Part shown: one piece after another, positions 10,352 to 20,578 of the stretch
How the letters are laid out: each line of letters begins with the position of its first letter
Numbering within the stretch: the first letter of the stretch is position 1
NCBI GenBank assembly: GCA_024803745.1
Contig: JANJXV010000029.1
Span: 23,302,001-23,366,000, forward strand
Direction of reading: 5' to 3'
Length of the DNA: 64,000 bases
Origin: Megascapheus bottae
Lineage: Eukaryota; Chordata; Mammalia; Rodentia; Geomyidae
The notes under the pieces: model-generated
Database searches by the model: none
What the model saw: the letters and a program-made list of their open reading frames with translations, nothing else
What the model was told of the DNA's origin: nothing
Position numbers and translations under genes: made by a program

Positions 10352-11332
10352 AGGCTGCTTTTTAATCTGTCTGTGTATCTATATGGCAGTGGCTTGAACC
10401 ATGCTCCTATGACTTTTTGTTTTACTAATTTTTCAAATTGGATCTTTATATTTTTACTTTTTGTGCGTCATGGGACCTGAATTTGGCCTGGGCGCTATTC
10501 CTGAGCCCTTCAGCCCAAGGCTAACACCCAACCCCTTCAGCCAAGCCCCACTTCCCACTTTCTTTTTTTTTCATATATTTTTAATTGTATTAATAGAAGG
10601 ATTACATTATATTCACCAGATAGAAGGGGCATTACTTCACAAACATTGATACCTTTTCTCATGTCTTGGTCCCCATTTCCCTGCCCACATCCCCGCCCCT
10701 TATCTTGTTTTCCCCCTTTCCTATCTGATTTCAAATAACCAAATAAACATATGTACAATATATCAGATAACAAGGTAAAATACTGTAACAATATGAGATA
10801 ATCAAGGGACATAAAAAGACATGAGAAACAACATAGTACATTAAGGACAACAATCACTCATTATATGGCTTTTGTTTTTATATCCTGGAGGCCCTTTCAT
10901 TTAGTGTCATACTATATGGCCTTATGTATCTAGATTTTGTTGTATTGTGAATCTCTGCTAGGAGAGCCCAAGTTTTCTACTGATTATGACAAATGAGAGA
11001 AACCATTGAGCCTATGTTCATTTGAGTCTGGCTTACTTCACTTAATATGATTTTTTCTAAGTCTTTCCATTTCCTTACAAATGAGGCAATGTCATTCTTT
11101 CTAACAGCAGCATACAATTCCATTGTGTATGAATACCACATCTTGTTGATTCACTTATCAACTGAGGGACATCTGGGTTGGTTCCATATGTTTGCTATGG
11201 TAAATAGTGCTGCAATGAACATTGTTCTGCTGTGGATTTAGTATGTCATTATTTCTGGATGATTGGATAAATACCAAGTAGTGGAATTGCTGGGTCATAG
11301 GGGAGCTCAATGTTTAGCCTTTTGAGAAACTG

Positions 11333-11569
11333 TCATACTGCTTTCCATAGTGGTTGAACGAGTTTGCACTCCCACCAACAGTGTAGTAATGATCCCTCCT
11401 GGCTACATCCCCTCCAGCATCTCTTGTTATTACATTTCTTGATCCTGGCCATTCTAACGGGAGTGAGGTAGAATCTTAGAGTTGTTTTGATTTGCATTTC
11501 TTTTTTTTTTTTTTTTGTCAGTCGTGGGCTTGAGCTCAGGGCCTGAGCACTGTCCTTGGATTTTCTCAA
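11333..11569 (-). pseudogene. L1 ORF2 C-terminal fragment, SINE-disrupted
   Basis: The translation contains EMQIKTTLRFYLTPVRMAR followed by KRCWRGC and LLHCWWECKLVQPLWKAV. This is the conserved cysteine-rich C-terminal region of mammalian L1 ORF2p. The first 20 or so residues come from the inserted ID dimer, not from L1. Confidence 0.85.
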
Positions 11570-11703
11570 AGTTAGAGCTCTTCCACTTGAGCCTCAGCAC
11601 CATTTCTGGCTTTTTTCTATGTATATGTTACCGAGGAATCGAACCCCGGTGGTCTTCGTGCATGCTAGGCAAGCACTCTACCACTAGGCCAAACTCCCAG
11701 CCC
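11505..11703 (-). mobile_element. Dimeric ID-like SINE in L1 ORF2
   Basis: Flanked by an exact 17-bp duplication, tgatttgcatttctttt (11488-11504 and 11704-11720). The boxes are well preserved: ggaatcgaaccccgg and ctctaccactaggcca, both reversed. On the element's strand the insertion site reads cat/aaaag, close to the L1 endonuclease preference TT/AAAA. Confidence 0.93.
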
Positions 11704-11737
11704 TGATTTGCATTTCTTTTATGACCAGAGATGTCAA

Positions 11738-11926
11738 TCATTTCTTCATGTGTCTATACACCATTTTTGTTTCTTCTTCAGAAAAGACTCTCTTTAAGTC
11801 TTTGGCCCATCTTTTAATGGGATGGTTGTTTCTTTGGAGATTAGTTTTGGAGTGATTCAATTTTTTGAGCCGTTGATATATTTTAGATATGAGGCCTTTG
11901 TCTGTTGTATTGTTAGTGAAGGTCAT
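11738..11926 (-). pseudogene. L1 ORF2 fragment upstream of the C-terminus
   Basis: The translation includes TDKGLISKIYQRLKKLN and NNHPIKRWAKDLKRVFSEEE, matching the conserved SDKGLISRIY...PIKKWAKDM...FS segment of L1 ORF2p. It is separated from the neighbouring frames by stops. Confidence 0.85.
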
Positions 11927-12030
11927 CTCCCACTCTGTAGGCTTTCTAGTTAGTTTTCTAGCTATGTCCTTTGCATACAGAAGCTCTGCAGTTTAATGCA
12001 GTCCCACTTATCCAGCCTTTCTCTGATTTG

Positions 12031-12390
12031 TTATGTTTCTTGATCCTTATTGAGAAAGTTTTGACCTGTGCCAAGGAGACCCAGTGTGTCTCCTATACCT
12101 CCTTGTAAAGTTTTCAGTGTATCTGCTTTTACCTTGAGGTCTTTGATCCATTCGGAATTAATGCTGGTGCAAGGTGACAAGGAAGGATCCAACTTTAGTT
12201 TTCTGCAGGTGCTTAACCAGTTCTGCCAGCACCACTTGTTGAAGAGGCTGTCTTTCTTCCATTCTATTTTTTTGGCTCCCTTATCAAATATTAGGTGGCC
12301 ATAGGTCAGTAGGTTAATATCTCGGTCCTCAGTTCTATTCCATTGGTCTTCAGGCCTGTTCTTGCACCAGTACCAAGCTGTTTTGGTCAC
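12031..12390 (-). pseudogene. L1 ORF2 fragment, post-RT region
   Basis: Contains [39 protein letters not shown] and WCWQNWL...[12 protein letters not shown], the conserved segment between the RT domain and the C-terminus. This is the longest intact L1 frame of this copy, at about 119 codons. Confidence 0.9.
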
Positions 12391-12432
12391 TATATCTCTG
12401 TAATAGAATCTAAAGTTTGGTATTAAAATTCT

Positions 12433-12612
12433 TTTTTTTTAAATAAACATAACTGTTTTAATTTTAAATACTTCAGAAACCACCATTTTACAAATGAACA
12501 TGCCACACACTGTAGCACTGACAAATTATCTACTTTCCTTTAGAAATATTTTTTCATATATTTTATTGTAATTAATAGAAGGGTTACATGATATTTGCCA
12601 GATAGCAAGTGC
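12433..12612 (-). mobile_element. Nested L1 3' end with extra 3' sequence
   Basis: 12551-12612 is a reversed L1 3' end (tttattgtaattaatagaag, ggttacatgatatttgcc). Between it and an outer T-run (12432-12440) lie about 105 bp of non-L1 sequence. The host L1 resumes at about 12613 (ctgctaagaattgttttagc). This is the layout of an L1 3' transduction; see findings. Confidence 0.45.
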
Positions 12613-12889
12613 ATTAATCCCTGTGCTGTTTTTTTTCTGCTAAGAATTGTTTTAGCTATATGCCCACTTCCCGTTTTCTAGAGGTTAATTGGAGATAAGA
12701 GTCTCAGGTTCTTTTGAGCCTGGGCTGGCTTTGAACCTTGATCCTCAGATCTTAGTCTCCTGAGTAACTAGTATTATAGGTGTGAGCCACAGTGCCCTGA
12801 TTGGACCTTTATTTTATGTCCACTGAAATCCTCTCATTTACATTGTCTGCATAGCTCGGATGACATACTCTTGACTTTTATGCCTAGAT

Positions 12890-12925
12890 CTTTTTGGGGG
12901 GGGGGGAAGGAGGGGTGGAGATGAC
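12890..12925. repeat. G-rich tract
   Basis: A run of G at about 12896-12906 continues as aaggaggggtgg. Low-complexity sequence only. Confidence 0.7.
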
Positions 12926-12939
12926 ATGATGTCTTTAAA

Positions 12940-13032
12940 AACTCTTGACCAGGCTGACCTTGATCCATGAGAACCTTCATCCTCCTTATCTATTCCTCAA
13001 ATAGCTGGGATTACAGGCATATCATACCCAGG
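12940..13032 (-). mobile_element. B1-like monomer, old
   Basis: Reversed 7SL-like motifs (ccaggctgaccttgatccat, ctcaaatagctgggattaca) without the tRNA-like tail of the composite family. Confidence 0.5.
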
Positions 13033-13507
13033 TGGGTTACATTCATTATTGGATGCCTGAGAAATCGTTCATTTTCTTTCCTTTTCCAAGTTCTTTTAGT
13101 CTGTCTATATTTTTGACTCATTGTTTCTTCGTTTATCTTCAATGTCAGCAATAGCTGTTTAAGTTCTTATATCACCTGAAACTTCCCTGCATTTCTGCCT
13201 CTTCATTCTATTTCTAAAGATGCTTGGGTTTACAAATCTTCACCTAAAATTTCCCAATTATCTGCTTTTGTTAGGACAAGCTCATTAGCAGCTTTAATTG
13301 CATTGGCAATCATAATTCTCTATTCATTTGCCATGTGGTAAAAGACAAACTCCAGATCGTTTTAGCTTTTGCAGACTACCTGTCTCTCTAGAGACATTTT
13401 TTTTTACCCCTATGAACAGGTAGAATGATCTGTACATTGCATCCTTTCTAGGTCATTATGCTACTTTCCATACTATATAATAATATAGTATCATTAGGCC
13501 TTTCTTT
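13033..13507. other. Unassigned sequence
   Basis: AT-rich, with no usable frame. Phrases such as catttgccatgtggtaaaag faintly suggest an L2-type fossil, below the level I would call. Confidence 0.4.
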
Positions 13508-13712
13508 TTTTAATGCTGGTCCTGGGATTTGAACTCAGACGCTTAAGTTTTGATGATCAAGGACTCTCTCACTAGACCCACACCTCCACTTCCAGCTTTT
13601 TTCTGGTCATGGAAATAAGAGTATCACAAGCTTTCTTGCCCAGGTTAGCTTTAAATTATGATCCCCAGATCCTGAGTAGCTAGAATTATAGGCATGAACT
13701 ACTAATGCCTAG
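13508..13712 (-). mobile_element. Composite SINE, diverged
   Basis: Reversed: gctggtcctgggatttgaac, then cacttccagcttttttctgg, then cctgagtagctagaattata. Confidence 0.75.
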
Positions 13713-14059
13713 TTATGATGCTTTTATTGTGTATATCTCCATAAGCAATTTAAGCACATTTCCTTTGTTCTTATTGTCATTTTTAAAGTTTTCCTCTTGG
13801 CAAAATGAACATGAGGTACACTTGTCAGAAAAGGATTACATTTCTTGAATGATCAAGTATATATTGGGTGTTGACTGTCAGGTAGACCTTCCAGTAGCTT
13901 CAGATACAGCCTTAAAAGGAAAATATCAATAAATATCCAAAAGAATAAAAGCTATGGCCCCCAAACCAGTTTAAGAGCTGCAAACATATAGAAATCAACT
14001 CAAATGGGTTGTACAGTATTTAGTTTGCAGTTGAGATATCCATGTCATGGATATTTTCA
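13713..14059. other. Unassigned sequence
   Basis: No recognisable feature. Confidence 0.4.
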
Positions 14060-14235
14060 AATAGAAAGAATAAAGGCATAATGAACATATGTGACCATGG
14101 AACTAGGTAAAATGAGGAGACAGGAAGGTTTGGAAAGATGGGGGAGGGGAGGGAAGGGGTTACATTGATTAGTGCATTGTACTCACAAAGTGATCAGAAG
14201 CCCTCTACAACTACATAAACATAATAAAAACTGAA
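14060..14235 (+). repeat. Possible LINE 3'-UTR end
   Basis: A purine-rich core (gatgggggaggggaggga) followed by ttacattgattagtgcattg and an ending of ataataaaaactg has the layout of the L1 3' ends elsewhere in the window, but it does not match their sequence closely. Confidence 0.35.
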
Positions 14236-15255
14236 GTTATAAAGAAAAAAACTAATCAGGGGAAAGCAAAGGATGATTGTTCTAAGTATATGAAGATATT
14301 TATTTGTTTAGAAGAGATTTTGAGAAAAGCTAATTCAGACAGAAGTTCAATGCTCTGTTTGGCTTCTAGCTGTTACTGTTAAAAGCAAAAATGACTAGAC
14401 TTTAAGATACATGACTTCTGATGTCCAAACAAAAATTCTTCAGGAAAGTGAATCTTTTCCTCCAAAGTATCATACTTTTCCTGTTACCTCCATGAATATT
14501 TTTTCTTAAGCAGTGTTTTTTTTCTTAGTCATTTTCAAAACATTTTTGACTCTAGCCAGAATGATTTCTTTCATTATGTTAGCAGAAAATAATAAATGAC
14601 ACTAATCTTTGCCTTATGTGAATGAGTGTACCTTTAGTCAAAAAAGTCCAATTCAGCGTTATTTTACGTGAAATCTACCATTTTTTAAGTTAAACAATGA
14701 ATGAAATTGAAGAATAAATTCTGTTCAGGCCACAAAGAGCTATATTTTGAATTAATTCTACCCATTGTCCAGTGTTTGTGACTTTTATATTACACAAACT
14801 TAGACATCACTGTACAAGTTACTGCTTACACAGCAGTGGTATATTAAGCTAAACAAATTTAGCTACCAGTAAGTCAGCAGTATTTTTGGCTTGTGCTCAT
14901 TAGGTGAAAGAAAAAACATGTAGCATTAAAAAAAAAACATATTTTGGCTCAGTAACAGGCCAATTAAATCTCTGCAGTTGGTATTGCTGTTAATCAAATA
15001 TAGATTGTAAGAAAGCCATACTGAATCTCTAGAGACAGGAAATTGTATATTAATTTATACAGTGTGTTCCAAGAATCCATCTAAATGAAATATAGTAGCA
15101 CAAGATAAATATTTATACCATCAGAAATTTATTTTTATATTTATGTTCACATAATGTTTCATTGTATTAAAACTTTAAAAAAATCTCAGTGACAGCATGT
15201 TTTATAAAAATGCAAGCAACAGTCCCCTTCAAATGGTTCCTTTTCAGTGCATCAC
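14236..15255. other. Unassigned AT-rich sequence without recognised repeats
   Basis: About 1 kb with no coding frame above 60 codons and no SINE or L1 motif; an A-run lies at about 14929-14938. It is one of the cleaner single-copy intervals in the window. Confidence 0.45.
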
Positions 15256-15332
15256 CTTAAATTATATTGAATAATCTAATTGAATTATATTGAATAATAT
15301 TGAATCAAATTGAATTTAATAAAATTGAATTC
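15256..15332. repeat. Degenerate AATTGAAT-type tandem tract
   Basis: Repeated attgaat and attatattgaata units, each slightly different. An old, decayed tandem array. Confidence 0.6.
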
Positions 15333-15698
15333 CCCCTGGATTCTAAGAGTAACTTGTCAAACCTTGTTCCTAATATAAAAGAAAACCTAAATTAGACCAT
15401 ACAAACTTTAAGAGCTCATTGGTAAATAATTTTAATTGTTGATATACCAACTAACATACTTTGTCATCCAATATTGCAAAGAGACCACACATAAAACCAC
15501 AGATCTCTTCCTTAATGAAACTACACAAGCACTATGATGTTTTTGAGGCTCTGAATTTGTGGATCTTGATGGCTACAAGTGTGAAGTAAACCGAAAGAGT
15601 ACCAATCTAGGAACTGATGGTTTGAGCAGAGATTGAAAACTTAAGTCATCTTGACTTGCGCTGGTGTTATACCTTGCCATTTCAAACTTTACAGATGC
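15333..15698. other. Unassigned sequence
   Basis: No recognisable feature. Confidence 0.4.
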
Positions 15699-15763
15699 TC
15701 GTGTGTGTGCACACGCGTGCGCACACGTGTGGGTCTGTGTGTGTGTACACGCACATACACATA
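15699..15763. repeat. Alternating purine-pyrimidine tract
   Basis: gtgtgtgtgcacacgcgtgc continues into gcacacgtgtggg and gtgtgtgtacacgcac. It is largely self-complementary, with GC alternations in the middle. Confidence 0.85.
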
Positions 15764-16194
15764 ATTATTGCTAAATTAAAAAGTAGCTGGTGGTAAGTCA
15801 TAACTACAAATTAAGCATAGAGTAATTCAAATAATAGGAGAAACAACTGAGCACATTGTTATACATAACATTAATAAGAAGAAAAGTTCACATTAATTTC
15901 AAGAGATAGGTAGTATTCAAATGTAGTATTACGTATTCTGACTTACCAACATTATTAGGGTCATAATACCACATTGGACAAGTTTACATCCCTATTTATA
16001 CCTTGAGATATGAGACAAGAAATGAAATGCAGCAATATAATCTCTTTCAAAAGCTGGCAGAAAGGATTTTAAGTATTTTCATCATCATAAAGAAATGATA
16101 GGTGTTGAGCCAAATTTATATACTGTACAGAATGTCCATGCAGAGACACCACACAAAACCACAGAGAAACATATAGTGTTAAGGGTTTGTTTGT
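15764..16194. other. Unassigned sequence
   Basis: No recognisable feature. Confidence 0.4.
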
Positions 16195-16545
16195 GTTTGC
16201 TGGGGGTCCTAGGAATGGAAATCAGGTCCTTGTGCTTCTAATCAAATGTTCTACCATCACAGCGAAGCCTCCAATCCCTTTTGATGCCGGTTATGTTCAA
16301 AGTCAGGTCTTGCTTTATGCTTGCAAAGGACTGAGATAGTCCTACTTGGGTTTCCTGTAGTCACTGGGTATGATTAGTATGTGTTACTGGATCCAGCCAT
16401 TGTTCTGAGATAGCAGATAGGTGCAACTGCACACACATCTTGGTTGAGATGGAGTTTTCTTTTTGCCCAGGCTTTCTCAAACTTAGACCTTTTGATCTCT
16501 GCCTCTGAAACAGCTGACAGGCTTTAGCCATAGAGTGTGGTATAA
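16195..16545 (-). mobile_element. Old ID plus B1-like SINE remnants
   Basis: 16195-16280 looks like a reversed, decayed tRNA/ID unit (tgctgggggtcctaggaatg, ccttgtgcttctaatcaa). 16430-16545 resembles a reversed 7SL monomer (tttttgcccaggctttctc). The arrangement is like B4-type composites, but divergence is high. Confidence 0.4.
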
Positions 16546-17149
16546 TGTTATGCTTTATTTATCAATTTAAGAAAAAAAAACTCTAAAGTTTCAAAAAGAA
16601 AAAAAATGGAATCATAAGAACTATAGTTCCATAATGTGGAGCTTTTTGTGGGGGAAAAGAGCACAAAAGGCAGAGATAGAATCTACTACTCTCACTGTCA
16701 GTACTTCAGTGTGTGTTCTTGTTAGAAGATGCTGGCATTCTAACACTAGAATCGGGATGCTGATGGTTGACATTTCAACACTGAAATGTATGTTACTACT
16801 TCTTAACTCTGAATCAACCACATAGGAATCTCTTGGGTGAAGTTTTGGCATCCTTCTTTTCATCACCAAAGTGACTGGTGCTGTGAAGACAAGAAACAAT
16901 AATCACTTATCTGAGCTTGCCAAATGGTCTGGCACAGCTCAGTGGGTCTAATACTACATGACATGATGAGAAAGCTTAAAAGCCAAACAATTCATGAGTA
17001 ACAATGTCTTCTGAAATCCTGTAGCTCAGGAAGGAAGGGAGAAAGAAAAGACAGATAAAGCTTCCAAGGAGTCAGCCTTATGAATGATTCACCAGTATCC
17101 TATACCATAATTAAAAAAAAAAACCTACAGGATTTCAAACTTACACTTT
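16546..17149. other. Unassigned sequence
   Basis: Overlapping frames on both strands (minus 16621-16899, plus 16634-16825) have no recognised relatives; treated as chance. Confidence 0.4.
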
Positions 17150-17258
17150 TAAAGTGAGGAATCAGAGGATGAGATGAAATTAAGAGTGCAAGGTCAATTA
17201 ATTTATGATTATGAGTGCGACAACAAAAAGGGGTTGAACAGGCTTCAGACCATAAGGC
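17150..17258 (+). repeat. MIR-like fossil SINE
   Basis: gaggaatcagaggatgagat, aattaagagtgcaaggtcaa and ggggttgaacaggcttcaga follow the order of the MIR core (gaggaaactgaggc ... aggtcacacagc ... gaacccaggtctg). Strongly diverged. Confidence 0.4.
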
Positions 17259-17740
17259 ATACATGACACCTGTGAAAGGCAATCGAATTGAATGGAAGGG
17301 AATGGAAAGACAAAGGAGGATTGAGCAGGAGGATAGCCTGCTCTGAAATACACCTGGCAAAGTCACAATCAGGTTGGGAGCAATGCAATTTACCAATGGG
17401 GAAAATCTGAATGCTTGTGGTGCTGTCAACCACTCTCGGGAGCCACTATTGAAAGAGGGCTGATCAGAAAGATATGCAAAATCTTGAAGGTCTTAAAAAT
17501 AAAGGTCATAGTTAGAGATACTCTTGCATTGTGTATTTTAAAGGAAGATTGAATTATACCATGGCTACCAAAAATTGTGTGTAGCACATTATCAGTATTT
17601 CTTTTTACTTCTTTTAATTATTATCCATAACTGATAAATCAGTGAACCAAAGTTATTTTCTCCTAAGACACTTAGCCACTAAACTCAGAGGAAATGGCTA
17701 CAACTTGCCTTCAACTGAATATCTGTAGGCATTGGTTAAT
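17259..17740. other. Unassigned sequence
   Basis: Includes a short ggaat-rich patch at 17280-17312 that is too brief to call a satellite. Confidence 0.4.
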
Positions 17741-18391
17741 GAAAGCCTTTTTTGTTTTTTTTGTTGTTGTTTTCTTTTATTTTTTAAATAATTTTTTATT
17801 GTGAATAATAGAAGGGTTACATTATATTCACCAGATAGAAGGCGCATAACTTCACAAACATTGATACCCTTTCTCATGACATGGTCCCCATTTCCCTCCA
17901 AACCTCCTCCCACCTATCTTGATTTCCCCCCTTCCCTATCCAATTTCAAATAACCAAGAAAGCACATATAAAAATATCAGATAACAAGGTGAAAAATTGT
18001 AACAATATGAGATAACCAAGGGATGGCAAAAGAGATGAGAGATAACATAGCACACTAAGGACAACAGTCACTCATTATATGGCTTTTGTTTCCTTATCCT
18101 GGAGTCCCTTACATTTAGTGTCATACTATTTGGTTTAATGTCTCTAAATTTTGTTCTATTATAAATCTCTGGTAAGAGAGCCCAAGGTTTCTACTGATTA
18201 TGACAAATGAGGGAGACTATTGGGCCTATGTTCCTTTGAGTCTGGCTTACTTCACTTAATATGATTTTTTCTAAGTCTATCCATTTCCTTACAAATGGGA
18301 CAATGTCGTTCTTTCTGACACCAGCATAGAATTTCATTGTGTACAAATACCACATCTTGTTGATCCACTTATCAACTGAGGGACATCTGGG

Positions 18392-18658
18392 TCAGTTCCA
18401 TATCTTTGCTATGGTAAATAGTGCTGCAATGAACATTGTTGTGCTAGTGGATTTAGTATGCCCTAGATTCTGGATGGTTGGGTAAGTGCCAAGTAGTGGG
18501 ATTGCTGGGTCATAGGGGAGTTCTATGTTTAGCCTTTTGAGGCACTGCCACACTGCTTTCCATAGTGGTTGAATGAGTTTGCACTCCCACCAACAGTGTA
18601 GTAGTGATCCCTCCTGGCCACATCCCCTCCAGCATCTGTTGTTGTTAGTTTTCTTCAT
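18392..18658 (-). pseudogene. L1 ORF2 C-terminal fragment
   Basis: NNRCWRGCGQEGSLLHCWWE followed by PAIPLLGTYP and TTMFIAALFTIAKIWN: the conserved zinc-knuckle-like C-terminus and the motif downstream of it. The frame stops before the L1 terminus. Confidence 0.9.
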
Positions 18659-18710
18659 CCTGGCCTCTAACTGGAGTGAGGTGGAAATTCCTCCTGCACT
18701 GTTCTTTCTG

Positions 18711-19262
18711 CTAAGAAGTGTTTTTGCTATTATTCCATATGAAATTTTGGATTGCCTCTTCTATTTCTTTAAAGAATGACATTGGGATATTGATGGGTAT
18801 TGCGCTGAATTTGTAGATAGCCCTTGGCAAGATTGTCATTTTCCCAATGTTGATTCTTCCAATCCAGGAGCATGGGAGGTTTTTCCATTTCCTCAATTCT
18901 GCTTTAATTTCCTTTTTCAGGGTTTTAAAGTTTTCATCAAAAAGGTCCTTTACATTCTTAGTTAAGATAATTCCTAGGTACTTTATTTTCTTTGGGGCTA
19001 TTGCAAAAGGAGTTGCTTTCCTAATTGTTGCCTCGTTCTTCTCACTGTTGGCATAGAGGAAGGCGGTTGATTTTTGAGGGTTAATTTTATACCCTGCTAC
19101 CTTGCCTAAGTTTTGAATCAGCTCAAGGAGCTTGGGAGTGGGGACAACAGGGTTCTTTAAATACAGAATCAGAATCATATTGTCTGCAAAGAGGGAAAGT
19201 TTCACTTCCTCTTTCCCTATTTGGATCCCCTTTATGCTTGCTTCTTGTGAAGGCCTTGTTTT
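18711..19262 (-). pseudogene. L1 ORF2 reverse transcriptase fragment with mutated active site
   Basis: On the minus strand the frame reads [20 protein letters not shown], then [45 protein letters not shown] and FIWNN. This is the RT palm/thumb region of L1 ORF2p. The catalytic FADD/LADD motif is FADN (second aspartate replaced by asparagine, codon 19179-19181). The open frame extends to 19307 only by reading into the adjacent repeat. Confidence 0.9.
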
Positions 19263-19272
19263 GTAAAGAGAA

Positions 19273-19400
19273 CTTTTCTCTTTCTGTTTTCTTCTTCCTT
19301 CCTTCATTTCTTTCCATCTTTTCTTTTTCTTTCTTTCCCTCCCTCTCTTTCTCTCCTTCCTTCCTTCCTTCTTTCCTTCCTTCCTTCCTTCTCTTTCTCT
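19273..19400. repeat. CTTT/CCTT-rich pyrimidine tract
   Basis: Mixed TTCC, CTTT and CCCT units on the plus strand, adjoining the A-tail side of a reversed SINE. Confidence 0.9.
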
Positions 19401-19403
19401 CGT

Positions 19404-19662
19404 CTTTGTGTGCTGGTCTTGGGGCTAGAACTCAGACCTTGAACCCTCTCCCTGGGCATTTTGTGCCCAATTAATGTTCCACTACTTGAGCTATAGAATC
19501 ATTTATACCACAGCTCCACTCCCGGCTTTTTTTTTTGAATTTTATTTTTGGTGGTTAATATGGTTAATAGAAGAGTCTCACTCACAAACTTTCCTGCCCA
19601 AGCTGGCTTTGAAGCAGGATCCTCTGCTCTCAGTTTCCTGAATAGCTAAGATTATAGGAATG
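19404..19662 (-). mobile_element. Composite SINE, longer than usual
   Basis: Reversed: cttggggctagaactcagac, cactcccggctttttttttt, ctgaatagctaagattatag. About 25 extra bases sit in the linker, where ggtggttaat-like sequence is duplicated. Confidence 0.75.
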
Positions 19663-20392
19663 AAACCAGCACTCACTAAGGGTTTTCTATTTTTATATTG
19701 TTCTTATGGATGTGAATTGTATATCCTAGAAAAGGAAAAACTCTGAGAGCATGACAGGAAATGCCCACAAGAAAACCTCCTGTTTGTGTGATCAGAAAAC
19801 CTATTGTTTGTTTCCTCATGAATCCAGTCTGACTTAGAATGCTCTAAAATCAAGAAAACGTTACCATTTACAATGAGTACATCGTGCTTCAATTCGTTTT
19901 TAACCTGTTTCTAGAATGCATCATATGTTTTCCTGATATAAATGTTTTTGAATAAATCTACTTTTAAGGAACTCGGATTTTTATTATATTCAATTATCAT
20001 ATTGCTCTATAGGTGTAGATAAATTAGTTATGTGCCAATAATTTGTAACATTCTACATAGACAGAAATCTTCTCTTTCATTCACAGATTGTATCGCAGGA
20101 GGACTCCTCCAATTATATAGCAGATCTTTAAAAGTAATTATTCAAACTAAGCTAATCAATCTTCATATAAATTATATGGTTTCCACTTTTTAAAGAAAGG
20201 AGTGCTGTTTATTCTTCAGTAGCATTCCAAAAGCATTTGACACAACTCACTCTATTTAATAGGTCATAATCAGTCATTTGTATTTCAATATCATCAATTT
20301 CATAAAAAATATTATCTTTGTAAAATTCCAGAATTGATGACTTTCCAATACAATGAGTCATACTCACTGATAATTTCTTTTAACAATTAAAT
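19663..20392. other. Unassigned AT-rich sequence
   Basis: A 62-codon minus-strand frame (19704-19892) has no recognised homology. Confidence 0.4.
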
Positions 20393-20578
20393 TCTGCAGT
20401 GAACATTGATGTGCTAGTGGATTTAGTATGTCTTTGTTTCTGGATAATTGGGTAAATGCCAAGTAGTGGAATTGCTGGGTCATAGGGGAGCTCTATGTTT
20501 AGCCTTTTGAGGAACTGCCACACTGCTTTCCATAGTGGTTGAACAAGTTTGCACTCCCACCAACAGTGTAGTAGTGAT
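20393..20578 (-). mobile_element. Orphan internal L1 ORF2 fragment
   Basis: Matches the reversed ORF2 C-terminus seen at 11210-11400 and 18430-18610 (gccaagtagtggaattgctg, ccaccaacagtgtagtag). It stops abruptly on both sides, without 3'-UTR or poly-A. Confidence 0.85.

Larger units (their letters stand above)
10564..12662 (-). mobile_element. L1 retrotransposon, 5'-truncated, with two nested insertions
   Basis: Reading on the minus strand, the right-hand end is the truncated ORF2, then the ORF2 C-terminus, then a 3'-UTR that ends in a T-run at 10562-10570. It lies between target duplications within a composite SINE. Inside are an ID dimer (11505-11703) and a second L1 end (about 12433-12612). 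ORF2 is broken by stops, frameshifts and the SINE, so the copy is inert. Confidence 0.85.
10463..12802 (-). mobile_element. Composite SINE split by a 2.1-kb L1
   Basis: The right part of a reversed composite SINE is at 10463-10563 and its left part resumes at 12663-12802 (ggttaattggagataagagt ... ggtgtgagccacagtgccct). The break carries an imperfect 17-bp duplication: cccacttcccactttct (10547-10563) and cccacttcccgttttct (12663-12679). Confidence 0.75.
17765..19262 (-). mobile_element. L1 with an internal deletion
   Basis: Reversed 3'-UTR from 17765 (ggttacattatattcaccag), ORF2 C-terminus at about 18240-18690, then a jump to the RT region at 18695-19262. About 250-270 codons of ORF2 are missing at the join, judged against the known order of ORF2p motifs. 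Possible flanking duplications are gaaagcctttttt (17741-17753) and the imperfect gaaggccttgttt (from 19249). Confidence 0.85.

Noticed and set aside
17277..17315. GGAAT-type satellite
   Set aside because: Only a few imperfect units in about 35 bp.
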